A DNA stretch of 64,000 nt from NCBI RefSeq assembly GCF_000614975.1, contig NZ_BALM01000001.1, positions 310,001-374,000 on the forward strand. The letters are read 5' to 3'. The DNA comes from Shewanella marina JCM 15074. Its GTDB lineage: Bacteria; Pseudomonadota; Gammaproteobacteria; Enterobacterales; Shewanellaceae. The position numbers and the translations under genes are program-made. The notes beneath the pieces are model-generated. The model was not told where the DNA came from. It ran no database searches and worked only from the letters and a program-made list of their open reading frames with translations. Of the stretch, positions 27,147 to 37,765 are shown in pieces. Position 1 is the first letter of the stretch. Each line of letters begins with the position of its first letter.

Positions 27147-29900
27147 TTAAAATTTTTGTGAATAACCAAAAAATAAGTTACGCCCCTCTATTGAATAACT
27201 GCTGTTGCTATCCTCAAAAAATGGCCAGTCATTATGTTTATCATTTAATTCATTAAATAGAGGGGGCATTTCGTTGGTAATATTTTTTATACCAGCAGTA
27301 AATTTACCTTGCCACGGTGCTCTGTAAGTCATTGTTAAGTTAAATGTTTGATAAGCAGCTAAGGTATCTTGTGCAAGCCATGCGATATTCTCACCATCTG
27401 CGTTAACGGATTCGAAAGTATCTTCACCCGTAGCGGTACCCGTATAGTAATAAGCTAGAGTTGCACTGATGTCTTGGTAACGCCAATTTAGACTCGCATT
27501 ACCTTTCCAGTGGGGAACGTAATCTGTTTTTGTTTGTTGTTCGACAGGACTTGATTGATTCTCTTGGTATTCTTTTTCTATGAGATATGATGCCGCTAGT
27601 TTTAGCTTAAATTGACCAAAGTTAGTTTCTGGTAATTTATAGTTAAAGCTAGCATCAATTCCTTCTGATGCTTCATAAGCACTGTTAATTGGGCCTTTTT
27701 TTATACATGCGATATTAGTGATACCATCGTCATCGAGTTCGTTGATATAACCGACACCTTTTATATCACGGCAATCATTGTATTGATTAGTTACATTGTA
27801 TTGCTCACTTTGTAGCATTTCAGAGGTTGAAATAGTTCTAACAGCGTTATCAAGACGAATGCTCCACCAATCGATAGTGAGATCGATATCATCAGTCATA
27901 TTGGCAACGACACCTAAATTCCAAAATTTTCCTTCTTCCTCATTTAAGTCTAAATTACCTGAGTTATAAGAGACGTAATCATCTTCATAAATTTCATCGG
28001 GTATAGTTGGGTGGGGTATATCAATGCCACCAAAACCTCTTGTTTCTCCAGCATATAAACGATGCATATCAGGTGATCTAAAACTTTGTCCCCAATTCGC
28101 TCGTACCATAACATTATCTATTGGGCGGTAGCTGAGTCCTAATTGAGGGGTTGTAGCCCCTGAGACTTCTGAGTCGTCAAGGTAATGGTCATAGCGCAAG
28201 GCAACAGATAGATCTAATTGCTGAACCCCGGTAATATTGCTCAGTAGTGGAATTTGAAGTTCACCTGCAATTGCGAGACGATCTCTATCTCCTTGTCCTC
28301 CAGTTCCCCCCATACCAATAAATCCGCCATCAGTGGTAATCGCATCTAGCGTATCTTCATAACTCTCTCTTGCCCATTCGGCTGTTGTTGCAAAAGCGAC
28401 TTCACCCGCTGGTAGACTCATTAAATCACCAGTGAATACAGCTTGGAATTGATGCATACTTGAATCTGAATCTTTTTTTGAGGTCCCCATCAGCAGGTTT
28501 ACCTGCTCAGAAGTGAGCTTATGGTGTGGATACCATTTATTGGGATCACTATTATTGGGATCCATTGTTAGTACGGATAATAAAGCTTGGCCATTAACCA
28601 TGTGTTGATTTTGTTTTTTGTAAATATTAAAGCCACTAGACCAAGATAAATCCAGTTCATAATCTCCAACAATACCATTGGCACCTAATGAAAATGCGGC
28701 TTTAGTATTTTGTGTTTCATAAGTTCGAGTACCTGGAAACTCTTCCATACGTCTCGCTAAGTAGTAGCGGTTGTCATCGGCAAAAGCATATTTGTCGTAA
28801 CTAAAAGCGCCTGTGTCTTCGTCTTCATAAATGCTGATACCAAAGCCTTTCTCATCTTTATATTTTGTAGCTTCTTTATATGAGGCATTGATCATGCCAT
28901 AAAGCTGCCAATCATCATTAATGTCGTAGGTGCTATTGATCACCAAATTGACTCTGTCGTAGGCAGACTTTAAGCCTCTATCTGCATATTTGTCATAATA
29001 ACAATCATATTTTCGAGAGGGGGTATAAATACCTTTATTACCGAAGATATTTTCGCATTGTGCTTCATCTAATAAGTTATATTTACTGTCATGATAAACT
29101 TTGCTGTAGTCCGTAATTCTTGATGACCAGCTTGATGGTGATGCGTCATTAAATGGCCCTGCACCCCATAAGGTATCACCCTCTTCGTTTTGGTAATAAC
29201 TCGGACTATATAGGTCGTCACGTTGTTCGGTTTTTATTGCTTCTACTTTACGGTATTCTGCAATGATAATAGTTTGACTATTTTGAGTATTAAGACCTTG
29301 GATATATGATAAATCGTATTGCTCACCACCCCCTTGGGTTGGGTCATAATATTTTGCAGCTAGTTTACTGCCTTCATATACCTCTTTTAGGATGATATTT
29401 ACAACACCGCCAACGGCATCTGAACCATAAATTGCGGAGGCTCCACCAGTAAGTATTTCTACTCTTTGTACTGCTGCGGTTGGAATATCTGAAATATCGA
29501 CAAAATTACTGGTGCCGCCTGATGCCGTTGGAAATGATGCCTGACGACGACCATTGATCAAGACTAAAGTCCTATTGGCTCCCATGCCTCTTAAGTTAAT
29601 TGAGCTAGCACTGTCGGTATAGCCATCAGATTCACCGTTTAAAGATGAGCCGTTATTAGCAATCGAGTTTTGCAATACTTCTGTTAGGGAGTCTAGGCCA
29701 CTGTTAGCAATGTCATCAGCGCTAATAATTGTAATCGGTGATACACCTTCTATCTCAGTTCGTTTAATACGCGAGCCTGTTACTGTGACTTTTTCCATTT
29801 CAGCTGTCGCGCCAGTTTCAGCCGCTTGAGCAATATTGAGTGGGGCTGTTAGTGAGGCGGTGCTGATGGCTAGCGTCAATGCTGATAACTTCATTCTCAT
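27147..29900 (-). CDS. TonB-dependent outer membrane receptor
   Basis: This is a 22-stranded beta-barrel with an N-terminal plug that imports a large substrate using TonB energy. The start MRMKLSALTLAISTASL, with AGGGA 7 bases upstream, opens a signal peptide, and 917 residues remain. The plug carries KVTVTGSRIKRTEIEGVSP, then NLRGMGANRTLVLINGRR and ILTGGASAIYGSDAVGG. The chain ends with the aromatic residue typical of barrels (FFGYSQKF). Its size and GSRIKR motif fit the OmpS/IutA-like group abundant in Shewanella and Alteromonas, which often take up peptides, nucleotides or sugars. The adjacent phosphatase suggests a phosphorylated ligand; this is inference. Confidence 0.93.
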   Translation of the reverse strand: MRMKLSALTLAISTASLTAPLNIAQAAETGATAEMEKVTVTGSRIKRTEIEGVSPITIISADDIANSGLDSLTEVLQNSIANNGSSLNGESDGYTDSASSINLRGMGANRTLVLINGRRQASFPTASGGTSNFVDISDIPTAAVQRVEILTGGASAIYGSDAVGGVVNIILKEVYEGSKLAAKYYDPTQGGGEQYDLSYIQGLNTQNSQTIIIAEYRKVEAIKTEQRDDLYSPSYYQNEEGDTLWGAGPFNDASPSSWSSRITDYSKVYHDSKYNLLDEAQCENIFGNKGIYTPSRKYDCYYDKYADRGLKSAYDRVNLVINSTYDINDDWQLYGMINASYKEATKYKDEKGFGISIYEDEDTGAFSYDKYAFADDNRYYLARRMEEFPGTRTYETQNTKAAFSLGANGIVGDYELDLSWSSGFNIYKKQNQHMVNGQALLSVLTMDPNNSDPNKWYPHHKLTSEQVNLLMGTSKKDSDSSMHQFQAVFTGDLMSLPAGEVAFATTAEWARESYEDTLDAITTDGGFIGMGGTGGQGDRDRLAIAGELQIPLLSNITGVQQLDLSVALRYDHYLDDSEVSGATTPQLGLSYRPIDNVMVRANWGQSFRSPDMHRLYAGETRGFGGIDIPHPTIPDEIYEDDYVSYNSGNLDLNEEEGKFWNLGVVANMTDDIDLTIDWWSIRLDNAVRTISTSEMLQSEQYNVTNQYNDCRDIKGVGYINELDDDGITNIACIKKGPINSAYEASEGIDASFNYKLPETNFGQFKLKLAASYLIEKEYQENQSSPVEQQTKTDYVPHWKGNASLNWRYQDISATLAYYYTGTATGEDTFESVNADGENIAWLAQDTLAAYQTFNLTMTYRAPWQGKFTAGIKNITNEMPPLFNELNDKHNDWPFFEDSNSSYSIEGRNLFFGYSQKF

Positions 29901-30163
29901 GATAGCGTCCCTAATTTTAGTTCTAGTTTGTTGCGATAAACGCATTTAAGTTGGTTACATTTGTTGTAATTAAATTGTTAATTGACAGCAATAAAATCAG
30001 GGTCGTTTCTTTGTTGTTTATATATCTATTAAATGTCTATTTATCTAAAAATTATTTGATAACAATCTGTTAACTTGTTACTTTGGCAGTTAATAATTAA
30101 ATAGTAAGTGCATGGATGTGCGTTTAATTTGGAATGGTTACCAGCAATAATCAGGAGATTATG
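29901..30163. promoter_or_regulatory. Divergent promoter region between the TonB receptor and the regulator
   Basis: About 260 AT-rich bases separate the two divergent genes, a natural place for the ToxR-like regulator to bind. I could not identify a clear operator, only a weak TTAACTTGTTA-like dyad near 30069. Confidence 0.45.
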
Positions 30164-32308
30164 ATGGTTCATATGGTGGGAATCGCTCAAAACGTAAGTT
30201 TTCAATTAGGTTCATATCGGGTGATACCGAATGAAAACTGTATTACTTATTCGCAAGCCGATGAGTGCCAAAAAGCGATTCTACAACCTAAATTTATTGA
30301 TGTACTCGCCTATCTTGCCTCCCGTTATCCAGAGGTTGTGACTCGAGAAGAGTTGATTGAACATATATGGCAGGGTAATACTTATGTAGGCAGTAAAGCA
30401 TTGACCAATGCCATCTGGCATTTGCGTAAGCAATTCAATTTGTTTGATAGTCAGATAGAGGTCATTGAAACAGTAAGGAAAACGGGCTATCAACTGTTAA
30501 TTGAACCTATATTTGATGAAGTGATTGATGAGCTTGAGCCATTACTTGAACAAACACAGCAACAGTTAGATCAAACTCATAGTCGAGTGAAATATGGCAT
30601 CGCGCTATTTAGTCTTCTGGTGGTTATCCTATTGATGGGTACGGTCTGGCACCTCCATCAAGATAAACAAAGATCAAAGCAAACTTATATTGAACAACTG
30701 ACTCGACTACCGGGAGCAGAACGTTACCCGATAGTGTCTCCTGATGGCCGTTGGTTGGTGTATGGCAGTCGCAAAGATGGTAAAAGTACCAGTTTGTATT
30801 TGCAAAGTATGAAAGATTCCAGCTTGTTGAGTAAGCGTTTAACAGCCAATACGAGTAGTGAGATGCGTGCTGTTTGGAGTCCTGATAATGCCTATTTATA
30901 TTATGCAAGTGAGCAAAACCGCAGTGGTGAATGCCAATTGACTCAATTGGCTTTAGCAAGTAGTAAAACCAAAGTGATTGGCGAATGTTATCGTGATCAT
31001 TCGGCGATTGATATTAGCCCTGATGGTGAGCATCTTTACTATATTTGGCGAGCCAAAGGTGCTGTTCGAAGTGGTATTTACCAGCTGAGTTTAACGGCTA
31101 AAGAAGCTAAGCCTAAGCGTTTATCATGCCAAACGGATTGTGATTTTGTCGACCGTGATTTAGCCATTAGCCAAGATGGTAAAGTATTGGCAATCGCCCG
31201 TCGATTTGGTCATATCTCAGAAGATATTTTCGTTCGTGATTTAGTGACTAATAAGGAGCGTAGATTAACTCAAGGATTAGAGGATATTAGGGGACTCACT
31301 TGGCATACTGATAATCAACGGTTGATATATAGTACAGAGACCTCAGGGATCCGTAAGGGCTTTGTACTTGATACTGTAAGTGGTGAGATTATTTCACTTG
31401 ATATTGATGGTTTGAGTTATCCCCGTTATAACCTAACTGGTACTGAGTTGGTTTATGCTCGCTACAGTAAGCTTTATCAGATTGCTCAGCTTGCAGTGGC
31501 TGAGCAGATCCCGAGTATGCCATTTCCATTAATTGTTTCTGAATTTAGTCACCGCAATCCCGATTATTCTGATATAGCGAAACGAATTGCTTATGTTTCC
31601 AATGAGTCAGGACATAATGAAATATGGACAGCTGATGATCTTGGTCATAGTCGGCGTCAACATACGCAGCTAAAACGTAGAGTCGCTTATCCTCGTTGGT
31701 CTCCTGATGGCACTATGATCGCTTTTTTAGCACCAGATGAGAATAATGAAGGAAATAAGATCCATATTCTGGATATTAGTACGGGTGATATTAGTATTTT
31801 AGCCTCTAATTATGTGTCACATCGACGACTCATTTGGTCGTTTGATAATAAGCGAGTGTTAACATCGACTGATGCTGGGTTATTTTCGTTTGGACTTGAT
31901 AATTCTCAAGCACAGTTTTTAGGAGATATTAGGGTGCGGCATGGAGAGTTTATTAATGATAAAGAACTGCTGTTGAGTCGGAGTGGCCGTAAGGGCTTGT
32001 GGAAAATGTCATTAGACACTCCCGATCAATTGAGTTTAGTGATCAGCAGTAAAAAATTCACTGATTATTATAATTGGGTGGTCACAGCGAAAGGTGTTTA
32101 TTTTCGGCAAATGGCCAGTCAGTATCAGATCATTAGTTTTTGGGATGCACAGACCGAAGCTGTAAGGCCAATTTTAAAAATACCTAGCTCAATAATCAGT
32201 AATATTGGTGCGCTCGATTATATGGCAAAGCGTCAGCAATTATTGCTGACGCTCGCGGATTATTCACAGCGGGATATTATGCGATTACAGCATAAACTTT
32301 TATATTAG
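30164..32308 (+). CDS. ToxR/CadC-like membrane regulator with TolB-like propeller
   Basis: This 714-residue protein joins three parts. An N-terminal winged-helix DNA-binding domain (about residues 5-115) has TREELIEHIWQGNTYVGSK and a wing ending RKTGYQLL. One membrane segment (about 148-165) has the core ALFSLLVVILLMGTVW. The periplasmic C-terminal beta-propeller is built of PD40/WD-like repeats (RYPIVSPDGRWLVYGS, AVWSPDNAYLYYAS, YPRWSPDGTMIAFLA). Such proteins act as one-component sensors that bind a periplasmic ligand. I chose ATG 30164 because AGGAG is 6 bases upstream. The regulator diverges from the receptor/phosphatase pair it may control. No propeller ligand can be named. Confidence 0.88.
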   Translation: MVHMVGIAQNVSFQLGSYRVIPNENCITYSQADECQKAILQPKFIDVLAYLASRYPEVVTREELIEHIWQGNTYVGSKALTNAIWHLRKQFNLFDSQIEVIETVRKTGYQLLIEPIFDEVIDELEPLLEQTQQQLDQTHSRVKYGIALFSLLVVILLMGTVWHLHQDKQRSKQTYIEQLTRLPGAERYPIVSPDGRWLVYGSRKDGKSTSLYLQSMKDSSLLSKRLTANTSSEMRAVWSPDNAYLYYASEQNRSGECQLTQLALASSKTKVIGECYRDHSAIDISPDGEHLYYIWRAKGAVRSGIYQLSLTAKEAKPKRLSCQTDCDFVDRDLAISQDGKVLAIARRFGHISEDIFVRDLVTNKERRLTQGLEDIRGLTWHTDNQRLIYSTETSGIRKGFVLDTVSGEIISLDIDGLSYPRYNLTGTELVYARYSKLYQIAQLAVAEQIPSMPFPLIVSEFSHRNPDYSDIAKRIAYVSNESGHNEIWTADDLGHSRRQHTQLKRRVAYPRWSPDGTMIAFLAPDENNEGNKIHILDISTGDISILASNYVSHRRLIWSFDNKRVLTSTDAGLFSFGLDNSQAQFLGDIRVRHGEFINDKELLLSRSGRKGLWKMSLDTPDQLSLVISSKKFTDYYNWVVTAKGVYFRQMASQYQIISFWDAQTEAVRPILKIPSSIISNIGALDYMAKRQQLLLTLADYSQRDIMRLQHKLLY

Positions 32309-32311
32309 CGA

Positions 32312-33421
32312 TTAATTAGCAGGGTAGAGTGCGCCTAGAATTGCTGGACGACTGGCACCAGTAACCGCTGGCAGATTAGCCGTTTGCTTAGTGCTAAAGC
32401 GCATCGCGAGCCAAGCAAAGGCCATGGCTTCGACCCACTGGGGAGAAACGCCAAGTTTGGCAGTATTAGCGAGTTTATGTTGTGGTAATAGCTCCGCTAA
32501 ACGCCGCATTAATTCGGTATTAAAAGCGCCACCACCACACACATAGACTTCAGCTTCGTTACTCAGTTTTTTAATATCATTAGCGATACTATGGCAGGTA
32601 AAATCTAAAAGCGTTGACTGAATATCAGCATCACTGCGCTGTGTGTATTCTGATAACTGTTGTTCAAACCAAACTCGATTAAACAGCTCTCGACCAGTAC
32701 TTTTAGGAAAAGCTTCACTAAAGTAGGGGTGCAGTAACATCTGTCTGAGTAATTGGTCATCAGTATGACCACTGGCAGCTAATGCACCATCTTTATCATA
32801 ACTTTGCTGCATGGTTTGGCGCATCCAAGCATCCATTAGAGTATTGCCTGGACCGGTATCAAAACCAATCACATCCACCGTTTTATCTTTCGGTAAATAA
32901 GTAATATTAGCAATGCCACCAATATTAAGAATGATACGATCGATTTGTGGATGACTAAAAATAGCTTGATGAAATGCAGGTACAAGTGGTGCGCCTTGTC
33001 CGCCCAGTGCAATATCTTTGCGTCTAAAGTCTGCGATGACATCAATATTGGTGTTGACTGCAATCGTATTAGCATCACCAATTTGTAAGGTGAAGCCATG
33101 GTTCAAATTAGGCATATGCCGAACAGTTTGACCATGGCTGCCGATAGCGATGACTTGCTGGTGGGTGATATTGGCTTTAGCGAGTAGCTCATTAACGGCT
33201 TGTGCAAAGCATTCACCCATTTGCCTATCGAGTTGTCCAAGTGTATTAATTTCATCTTGGCTCGGGGCACAAAGACGGTGTAATCCAGACAAAACCTGCT
33301 TTGGTAATGGGATTGAGTGCTGAGTGATTAATTGAGGCTGCGCATTGGCAAAATCAACTAATACTGCATCAATACCATCCATGCTGGTACCAGACATTAA
33401 GCCTATATAATATTGAGTCAT
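32312..33421 (-). CDS. anmK: 1,6-anhydro-N-acetylmuramic acid kinase AnmK
   Basis: AnmK hydrolyses the anhydro bond of 1,6-anhydroMurNAc and phosphorylates it, feeding murein turnover products back into recycling. The 369-residue protein has the signature [18 protein letters not shown] at residues 6-23, [26 protein letters not shown] and [14 protein letters not shown]. Length and motifs are typical. It overlaps the upstream murein endopeptidase gene by one base, so the two envelope-turnover genes are coupled. The gene is convergent with the ToxR-like regulator, 3 bp apart. Confidence 0.97.
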   Translation of the reverse strand: MTQYYIGLMSGTSMDGIDAVLVDFANAQPQLITQHSIPLPKQVLSGLHRLCAPSQDEINTLGQLDRQMGECFAQAVNELLAKANITHQQVIAIGSHGQTVRHMPNLNHGFTLQIGDANTIAVNTNIDVIADFRRKDIALGGQGAPLVPAFHQAIFSHPQIDRIILNIGGIANITYLPKDKTVDVIGFDTGPGNTLMDAWMRQTMQQSYDKDGALAASGHTDDQLLRQMLLHPYFSEAFPKSTGRELFNRVWFEQQLSEYTQRSDADIQSTLLDFTCHSIANDIKKLSNEAEVYVCGGGAFNTELMRRLAELLPQHKLANTAKLGVSPQWVEAMAFAWLAMRFSTKQTANLPAVTGASRPAILGALYPAN

Positions 33422-34830
33422 TACTTAGCCGCCATCTGAGTTAACTGTTGACGGTTCAGTTCAGCCATCATCTCTTTACTGATCACGGCAAATTTTTCAC
33501 GCTGGCTACGGCCAATAGGATTAGCTTTAGGTAAGGTAATGGTTCGTGGATTACGGTGTACACCATTTACAATAAACTCATAGTGTAAATGAGCACCGGT
33601 AACTCGGCCTGTTTTACCTAAGGTACCAATCACTTGCCCTTGTTTAACACTCTGGCCTGTTTTAACCATGCGTTTGGTTAAATGCAGATATTTAGTGGTG
33701 TAGGTGTCGTTATGCTTAATAAAAACGTAATTACCATTGTATTGGTTATAAGCAGACTTAATGACTCGGCCGCTACCAGCAGCTTTAATCGGCGTACCAA
33801 TTGGCGCTACATAATCAACACCTCTATGTGCTTTTACTTGACCGGTCACAGGGTGCAGGCGACGTGGGTTAAAGTTAGAGCTAACACGGGTAAAGTCTAC
33901 TGGTGAGCGTAAGAATGCCTTACGCATGCTACGACCTTCTTTCGAATAGTATTTACCGTCGGTGTATCGAATTGCAGTATATTGCTCACCTTGGTTGGTA
34001 AATTCTGCGGCTAAAATGTCGCCGTTACCAATAAATTTACCATCTGAGTATTCTTGTTGATAAATCAATGAGAATTTATCACCTTTACGAATATCCAAGG
34101 CAAAGTCCACATCCCAACCAAATATTGTAGCAAGTTGCATAATTTGATTTGGGGTTAAGCCAGCCGTGACCGCAGCATTCCAGAAATTACTGGTAATAGT
34201 GGCACTCGCGTATTTATCTTTTAGCTCAATGGTTTTCTTGTGGATAGTTTGCTTGTAGTCATCATCAGTAATTTTACTGATTTCTAAGGTTTCGATGTTA
34301 TTGATGGCAAATTCCAGTTTTACAAACTGATTTTTGTCATTTTTTATAATACTAATTTGGTCACCCGGCATAATTTTTAGCAGGTAACGTTTGGCCATAT
34401 TAAGTTGGCTGATGTAGTGAACTTGGCGGGCGCTAAGTCCAGCCCTGTCAAATAATGCGGCTAGGCTGTCACCTTTTTTTACGACAAACTCTTCAGTATG
34501 TAATTTTTCAACCTGTGCTGGCGGTGGTGCTTCTTGAACCGTAGGTTGAGGAACGACTGCTCCGCTTTCAGCCGTAGGCGGTGTTAACGCATTGGCGTCA
34601 ATCACTGGCTCAGGGCTAGCCGTAGCACTCCCGTTAGGATGATTAGGTGTTCGAAAGGCAAGCGGAACTTCAAATGCTTGTGGCTCAGCCGCATGTTCCC
34701 TTGTTTGTTTTGATGCTGCTACCTTATCAGATGGGATCAATAAAATGATTAGGGTAACTAATATAATCCCGAATAAAAGTATCTGATGTTTTTTTGGCAG
34801 CAATTTTAATATTGTAATTAGCTTTGCCAT
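33421..34830 (-). CDS. Murein DD-endopeptidase, M23 family (MepM-like)
   Basis: This membrane-anchored enzyme cuts D-Ala-meso-DAP cross-links to let new murein be inserted. From ATG 34830 ([20 protein letters not shown]) the protein has 469 residues, an N-terminal membrane segment near 17-35, and a proline- and alanine-rich linker. A LysM/OapA-like region follows (about 120-170, [17 protein letters not shown]). The C-terminal LytM metallopeptidase has [14 protein letters not shown] and HLHYEF zinc ligands. It is an E. coli MepM (YebA) ortholog and shares a junction with anmK. The 68-bp gap to tyrS in the other direction holds both promoters. Confidence 0.94.
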   Translation of the reverse strand: MAKLITILKLLPKKHQILLFGIILVTLIILLIPSDKVAASKQTREHAAEPQAFEVPLAFRTPNHPNGSATASPEPVIDANALTPPTAESGAVVPQPTVQEAPPPAQVEKLHTEEFVVKKGDSLAALFDRAGLSARQVHYISQLNMAKRYLLKIMPGDQISIIKNDKNQFVKLEFAINNIETLEISKITDDDYKQTIHKKTIELKDKYASATITSNFWNAAVTAGLTPNQIMQLATIFGWDVDFALDIRKGDKFSLIYQQEYSDGKFIGNGDILAAEFTNQGEQYTAIRYTDGKYYSKEGRSMRKAFLRSPVDFTRVSSNFNPRRLHPVTGQVKAHRGVDYVAPIGTPIKAAGSGRVIKSAYNQYNGNYVFIKHNDTYTTKYLHLTKRMVKTGQSVKQGQVIGTLGKTGRVTGAHLHYEFIVNGVHRNPRTITLPKANPIGRSQREKFAVISKEMMAELNRQQLTQMAAK

Positions 34831-34958
34831 TGACCTCGGTACCAATTTATAAAATCTTTACAGATCTGCATAGTGTACACACTTTCATTTGTGCTGGCTA
34901 ACAAGTAACATAGCACATACTTATTATTGTGAAAAAGCTCTTAGGAGTAGCTGCCGAA

Positions 34959-36155
34959 ATGGCTGATTTAGACCAAGTATTAGCAGAAATTAGACGTGGA
35001 ACCGATGAAATTCTACTTGAATCGGATTTAGTGGAAAAATTAAAAGAGAATCGTCCTCTAAAAATTAAGCTAGGTGCTGATCCTACAGCACCAGATATCC
35101 ACTTAGGCCACACGGTAATTTTGAATAAATTGCGTTTATTCCAAGAGCTGGGCCATGAAGTGATTTTCTTAATTGGTGACTTTACCGGTATGGTAGGTGA
35201 TCCAAGTGGTAAAAATAGTACTCGTCCACCATTAACGCGTGAACAAGTATTAGCCAATGCTGAAACTTATAAGCAACAGGTTTATAAGATCTTAGACCCA
35301 GCAAAAACGCGTATCGAATTTAACTCAAGTTGGTTAGAAGACTTAGGCGCAGCCGGTATGATCCGTCTAGCTTCACAGCAAACTGTAGCGCGTATGATGG
35401 AACGTGACGACTTTAAAAAGCGTTATGGCTCAGGTCAATCAATCGCGATTCATGAGTTTATGTATCCACTATTACAAGGTTACGACTCTGTTGCTTTAGA
35501 AGCAGACGTTGAACTGGGTGGTACCGATCAGAAGTTTAACTTATTGATGGGTCGTGAATTACAAAAATCTGCGGGTCAAAAGCCGCAAACTGTCATTATG
35601 ATGCCATTATTGGTTGGTCTTGATGGCGTCAAGAAGATGTCAAAGTCTGCTCATAACTATATTGGTGTGAGTGAGCCTACTGATGAGATGTTTGGCAAAA
35701 TTATGTCGATTTCAGATGACTTGATGTGGAGCTACTTTGAGCTGCTATCATTCCGTCCATTGACTGAAATTGCTGAATTCAAGCAACAAGTTGCTGACGG
35801 TTCAAACCCACGTGACGTGAAAATTGCATTAGCGAAAGAGATCATTGCTCGTTTCCATGATGAAGCTGCCGCTGAAACTGCTCATCAGAACTTCATCAAT
35901 CGTTTCCAAAAAGGCGCGATTCCTGATGATATCGAAGAAGTCACCATTGCTGCTGGTGAAGGTATCGCCATTGCCAACGTGTTAAAAGAAGCAGGCCTAG
36001 TAGGTTCAACTTCTGATGCAATGCGTATGATTAAGCAAGGCGCAGTTAAGCAAGATGGTGAAAAAGTTGAAGACAGCCGCCTAGTATTAAATACTGGCCT
36101 AACTGCTGTATTCCAAGTAGGTAAGCGTAAGTTTGCTAAAGTGATTCTTAACTAA
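34959..36155 (+). CDS. tyrS: Tyrosyl-tRNA synthetase
   Basis: TyrS charges tRNA(Tyr) with tyrosine. The 398-residue protein from ATG 34959 ([19 protein letters not shown]) carries the HIGH-type motif [11 protein letters not shown], the KMSKS motif ([14 protein letters not shown]) and a C-terminal S4 RNA-binding domain ([16 protein letters not shown]). This fits the TyrS type of about 400 residues found in Shewanella and Vibrio. A GTG at 34929 in frame would add a non-conserved leader; AGGAG precedes the ATG by 11 bases. It is divergent from the murein endopeptidase. Confidence 0.97.
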   Translation: MADLDQVLAEIRRGTDEILLESDLVEKLKENRPLKIKLGADPTAPDIHLGHTVILNKLRLFQELGHEVIFLIGDFTGMVGDPSGKNSTRPPLTREQVLANAETYKQQVYKILDPAKTRIEFNSSWLEDLGAAGMIRLASQQTVARMMERDDFKKRYGSGQSIAIHEFMYPLLQGYDSVALEADVELGGTDQKFNLLMGRELQKSAGQKPQTVIMMPLLVGLDGVKKMSKSAHNYIGVSEPTDEMFGKIMSISDDLMWSYFELLSFRPLTEIAEFKQQVADGSNPRDVKIALAKEIIARFHDEAAAETAHQNFINRFQKGAIPDDIEEVTIAAGEGIAIANVLKEAGLVGSTSDAMRMIKQGAVKQDGEKVEDSRLVLNTGLTAVFQVGKRKFAKVILN

Positions 36156-36584
36156 TTACTTATTACTTGGCCCCGTTTGCGGGGATTCAATGACACAACG
36201 GCCAGTACCAAAGTTCTGGCCGTTTTTACATCTCCATGTTAACCAAGCCGATTGTAAATGCCATGATTGTTTCATTGTTTGGCGCATGGATAAAATGATC
36301 ATCATTTGTGGGTGATTAGGTTTGGGATGGCTCAGGCTATAAGTGATAGTACTGCCTTGGTATTGCTTGGTACTAATTACTGCAAAATCGCTGCCTGCAT
36401 ATTGTTGACTAATCGACTCGGGAGAGGTGCTCCAACTTGCTTGTGCTTGTTGTGCTTGAATGAGTTGCTGATTAAAGGCATGAATAGGTCTATCTGCATA
36501 CGAGACGACTATCGGTGGCGTATCGGCCATACAATTGACTGCGAAAACTAGCCCAAGCAAGGCTATTGCAGGTAACCACTTCAT
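36156..36584 (-). CDS. Hypothetical exported protein
   Basis: The product has 142 residues and is not recognised. ATG 36584 (MKWLPAIALLGLVFAVNCMA) has AAAGG 7 bases upstream and gives a clear signal peptide; a start at 36602 is also open. The mature part has no membrane segment and ends CVIESPQTGPSNK. Two cysteines near the C-terminus (TWRCKNGQNFGTGRCV) may form a disulfide. The stop codon directly abuts tyrS, and the last 25 codons overlap the tyrS terminator on the other strand. Confidence 0.68.
   Translation of the reverse strand: MKWLPAIALLGLVFAVNCMADTPPIVVSYADRPIHAFNQQLIQAQQAQASWSTSPESISQQYAGSDFAVISTKQYQGSTITYSLSHPKPNHPQMMIILSMRQTMKQSWHLQSAWLTWRCKNGQNFGTGRCVIESPQTGPSNK
36197..36228 (+). 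terminator. Terminator of tyrS
   Basis: AACGGCCAG / CTGGCCGTT forms a 9-bp stem with a 10-nt loop followed by TTTT on the plus strand. It lies inside the 3' end of the convergent gene. A second, smaller hairpin CCCCG / CGGGG lies at 36172-36185. Confidence 0.72.
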
Positions 36585-36662
36585 ACCTCGACCTTTCCTC
36601 AATGATATTGACTTACTTTGTTTAAGACCAATAAATTGAAGATGAGTTGCAGTGGTTAGTGA

Positions 36663-37139
36663 TTATTGTGCAGAAAGTTGATCTTTCATGGTTTGATAGT
36701 CAATAAAATCAAGGTGTTCTTTTATTCGCTCAGTGGTCATATTGAGTTTTAAGGTCGTCACACCTGGTACCGCAATCTCAATAATTTTACCGGGTTTACC
36801 GAATTGTTCTCCGGGACCTCGCAAATGATAATGACCAATCATGACCACTAATGAGCCTGAGTTATACATGTGTTCAACCGTGAATTTAAATTCTAATACG
36901 CCGCGATGGGCTCGCTCTAAGAACTCAATAATATGGCGACTACCTGTATATTCTCGGCCTGCGGTACGATCGATAAATACCGAGTCTCGATTATAAAATT
37001 GACGTAATTGATCATAGTTATGACCTGTTAAGGCCTGCATATACTGCATAGCTAATTGTTGAGCTCTAGGCATCTCGCCATTACTGGCATGGGCAATGCT
37101 GCTCCATAATAAACTAATAAAAACGACTATCCGAAACAC
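36663..37139 (-). CDS. Exported NTF2-like (SnoaL/ketosteroid isomerase fold) protein
   Basis: This 158-residue protein has a signal peptide (MFRIVVFISLLWSSIAHA). The remaining part looks like the NTF2/SnoaL cone fold: an N-terminal helix QLAMQYMQALTGHNYDQL, then FYNRDSVFIDR, and a sheet segment LEFKFTVEHMYNSGSLVVMIG. Members of this fold bind or convert small hydrophobic molecules, but no substrate is evident here. Its start is two bases from the stop of the TRIC-like gene upstream on the same strand, so it is probably in that operon. Confidence 0.76.
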   Translation of the reverse strand: MFRIVVFISLLWSSIAHASNGEMPRAQQLAMQYMQALTGHNYDQLRQFYNRDSVFIDRTAGREYTGSRHIIEFLERAHRGVLEFKFTVEHMYNSGSLVVMIGHYHLRGPGEQFGKPGKIIEIAVPGVTTLKLNMTTERIKEHLDFIDYQTMKDQLSAQ

Positions 37140-37141
37140 GA

Positions 37142-37765
37142 TTATCTCTTACTACTTAACCCAAATACCGGCAAACTCAGTTGCCATCTAATAGCGGCTA
37201 ATCTTAGCCCTAATGAACCGCACATGGCGATGAACAGCACTAAAGTATCATTGAGTGGGCTGATATAGCCAATACTAAAACAGATCCCACCTAAAATAGA
37301 TGCGGTTGCATAAATTTCAGTCCGTAAAATCAACGGGACTTGGCGGCACAATAGATCGCGAATAATGCCGCCGCCTACTCCCGTAACCAGTCCCATAATG
37401 ACTGCAACCATGCCTGAGAATCCCATTACTAATGCTTTCTCTGTACCAATGACGGTAAATAGTGCAAGGCCACAAGCATCCGCAATCAATAGCGTTGATT
37501 TTGGTAAGTGAGCGGGGCGACTGAGTAACGGGAAGCTTAATAAGACAGTGATTAAGATAACAATTAAATAATTGATATCAAGCATCCAAAATACCGGGGT
37601 AGCTCCCATTAATGCGTCACGAATGCTGCCACCGCCTACGGCTGTTACAGCTGCAAGGACTAAAATACCAAAAGGGTCCATACGATAACGTCTTGCGCCA
37701 ATGGCACCTGTCAGTGCAAAAACACCAGTGCCAATCAAATCGAAAATATAGACCCAACTCGGCAT
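37142..37765 (-). CDS. TRIC/YicG-family membrane protein (UPF0126)
   Basis: This 207-residue integral membrane protein has two tandem repeats of the UPF0126 type, each with three helices and a GG-R-D signature (AVGGGSIRDALMGATPVFW and GVGGGIIRDLLCRQVPLIL). Bacterial members fold like TRIC trimeric intracellular cation channels; in E. coli YicG is implicated in glycine uptake. The exact substrate here is unknown. It overlaps the DUF2721 gene by one base, and together with the NTF2-like gene they look like one transcript. Confidence 0.9.
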   Translation of the reverse strand: MPSWVYIFDLIGTGVFALTGAIGARRYRMDPFGILVLAAVTAVGGGSIRDALMGATPVFWMLDINYLIVILITVLLSFPLLSRPAHLPKSTLLIADACGLALFTVIGTEKALVMGFSGMVAVIMGLVTGVGGGIIRDLLCRQVPLILRTEIYATASILGGICFSIGYISPLNDTLVLFIAMCGSLGLRLAAIRWQLSLPVFGLSSKR

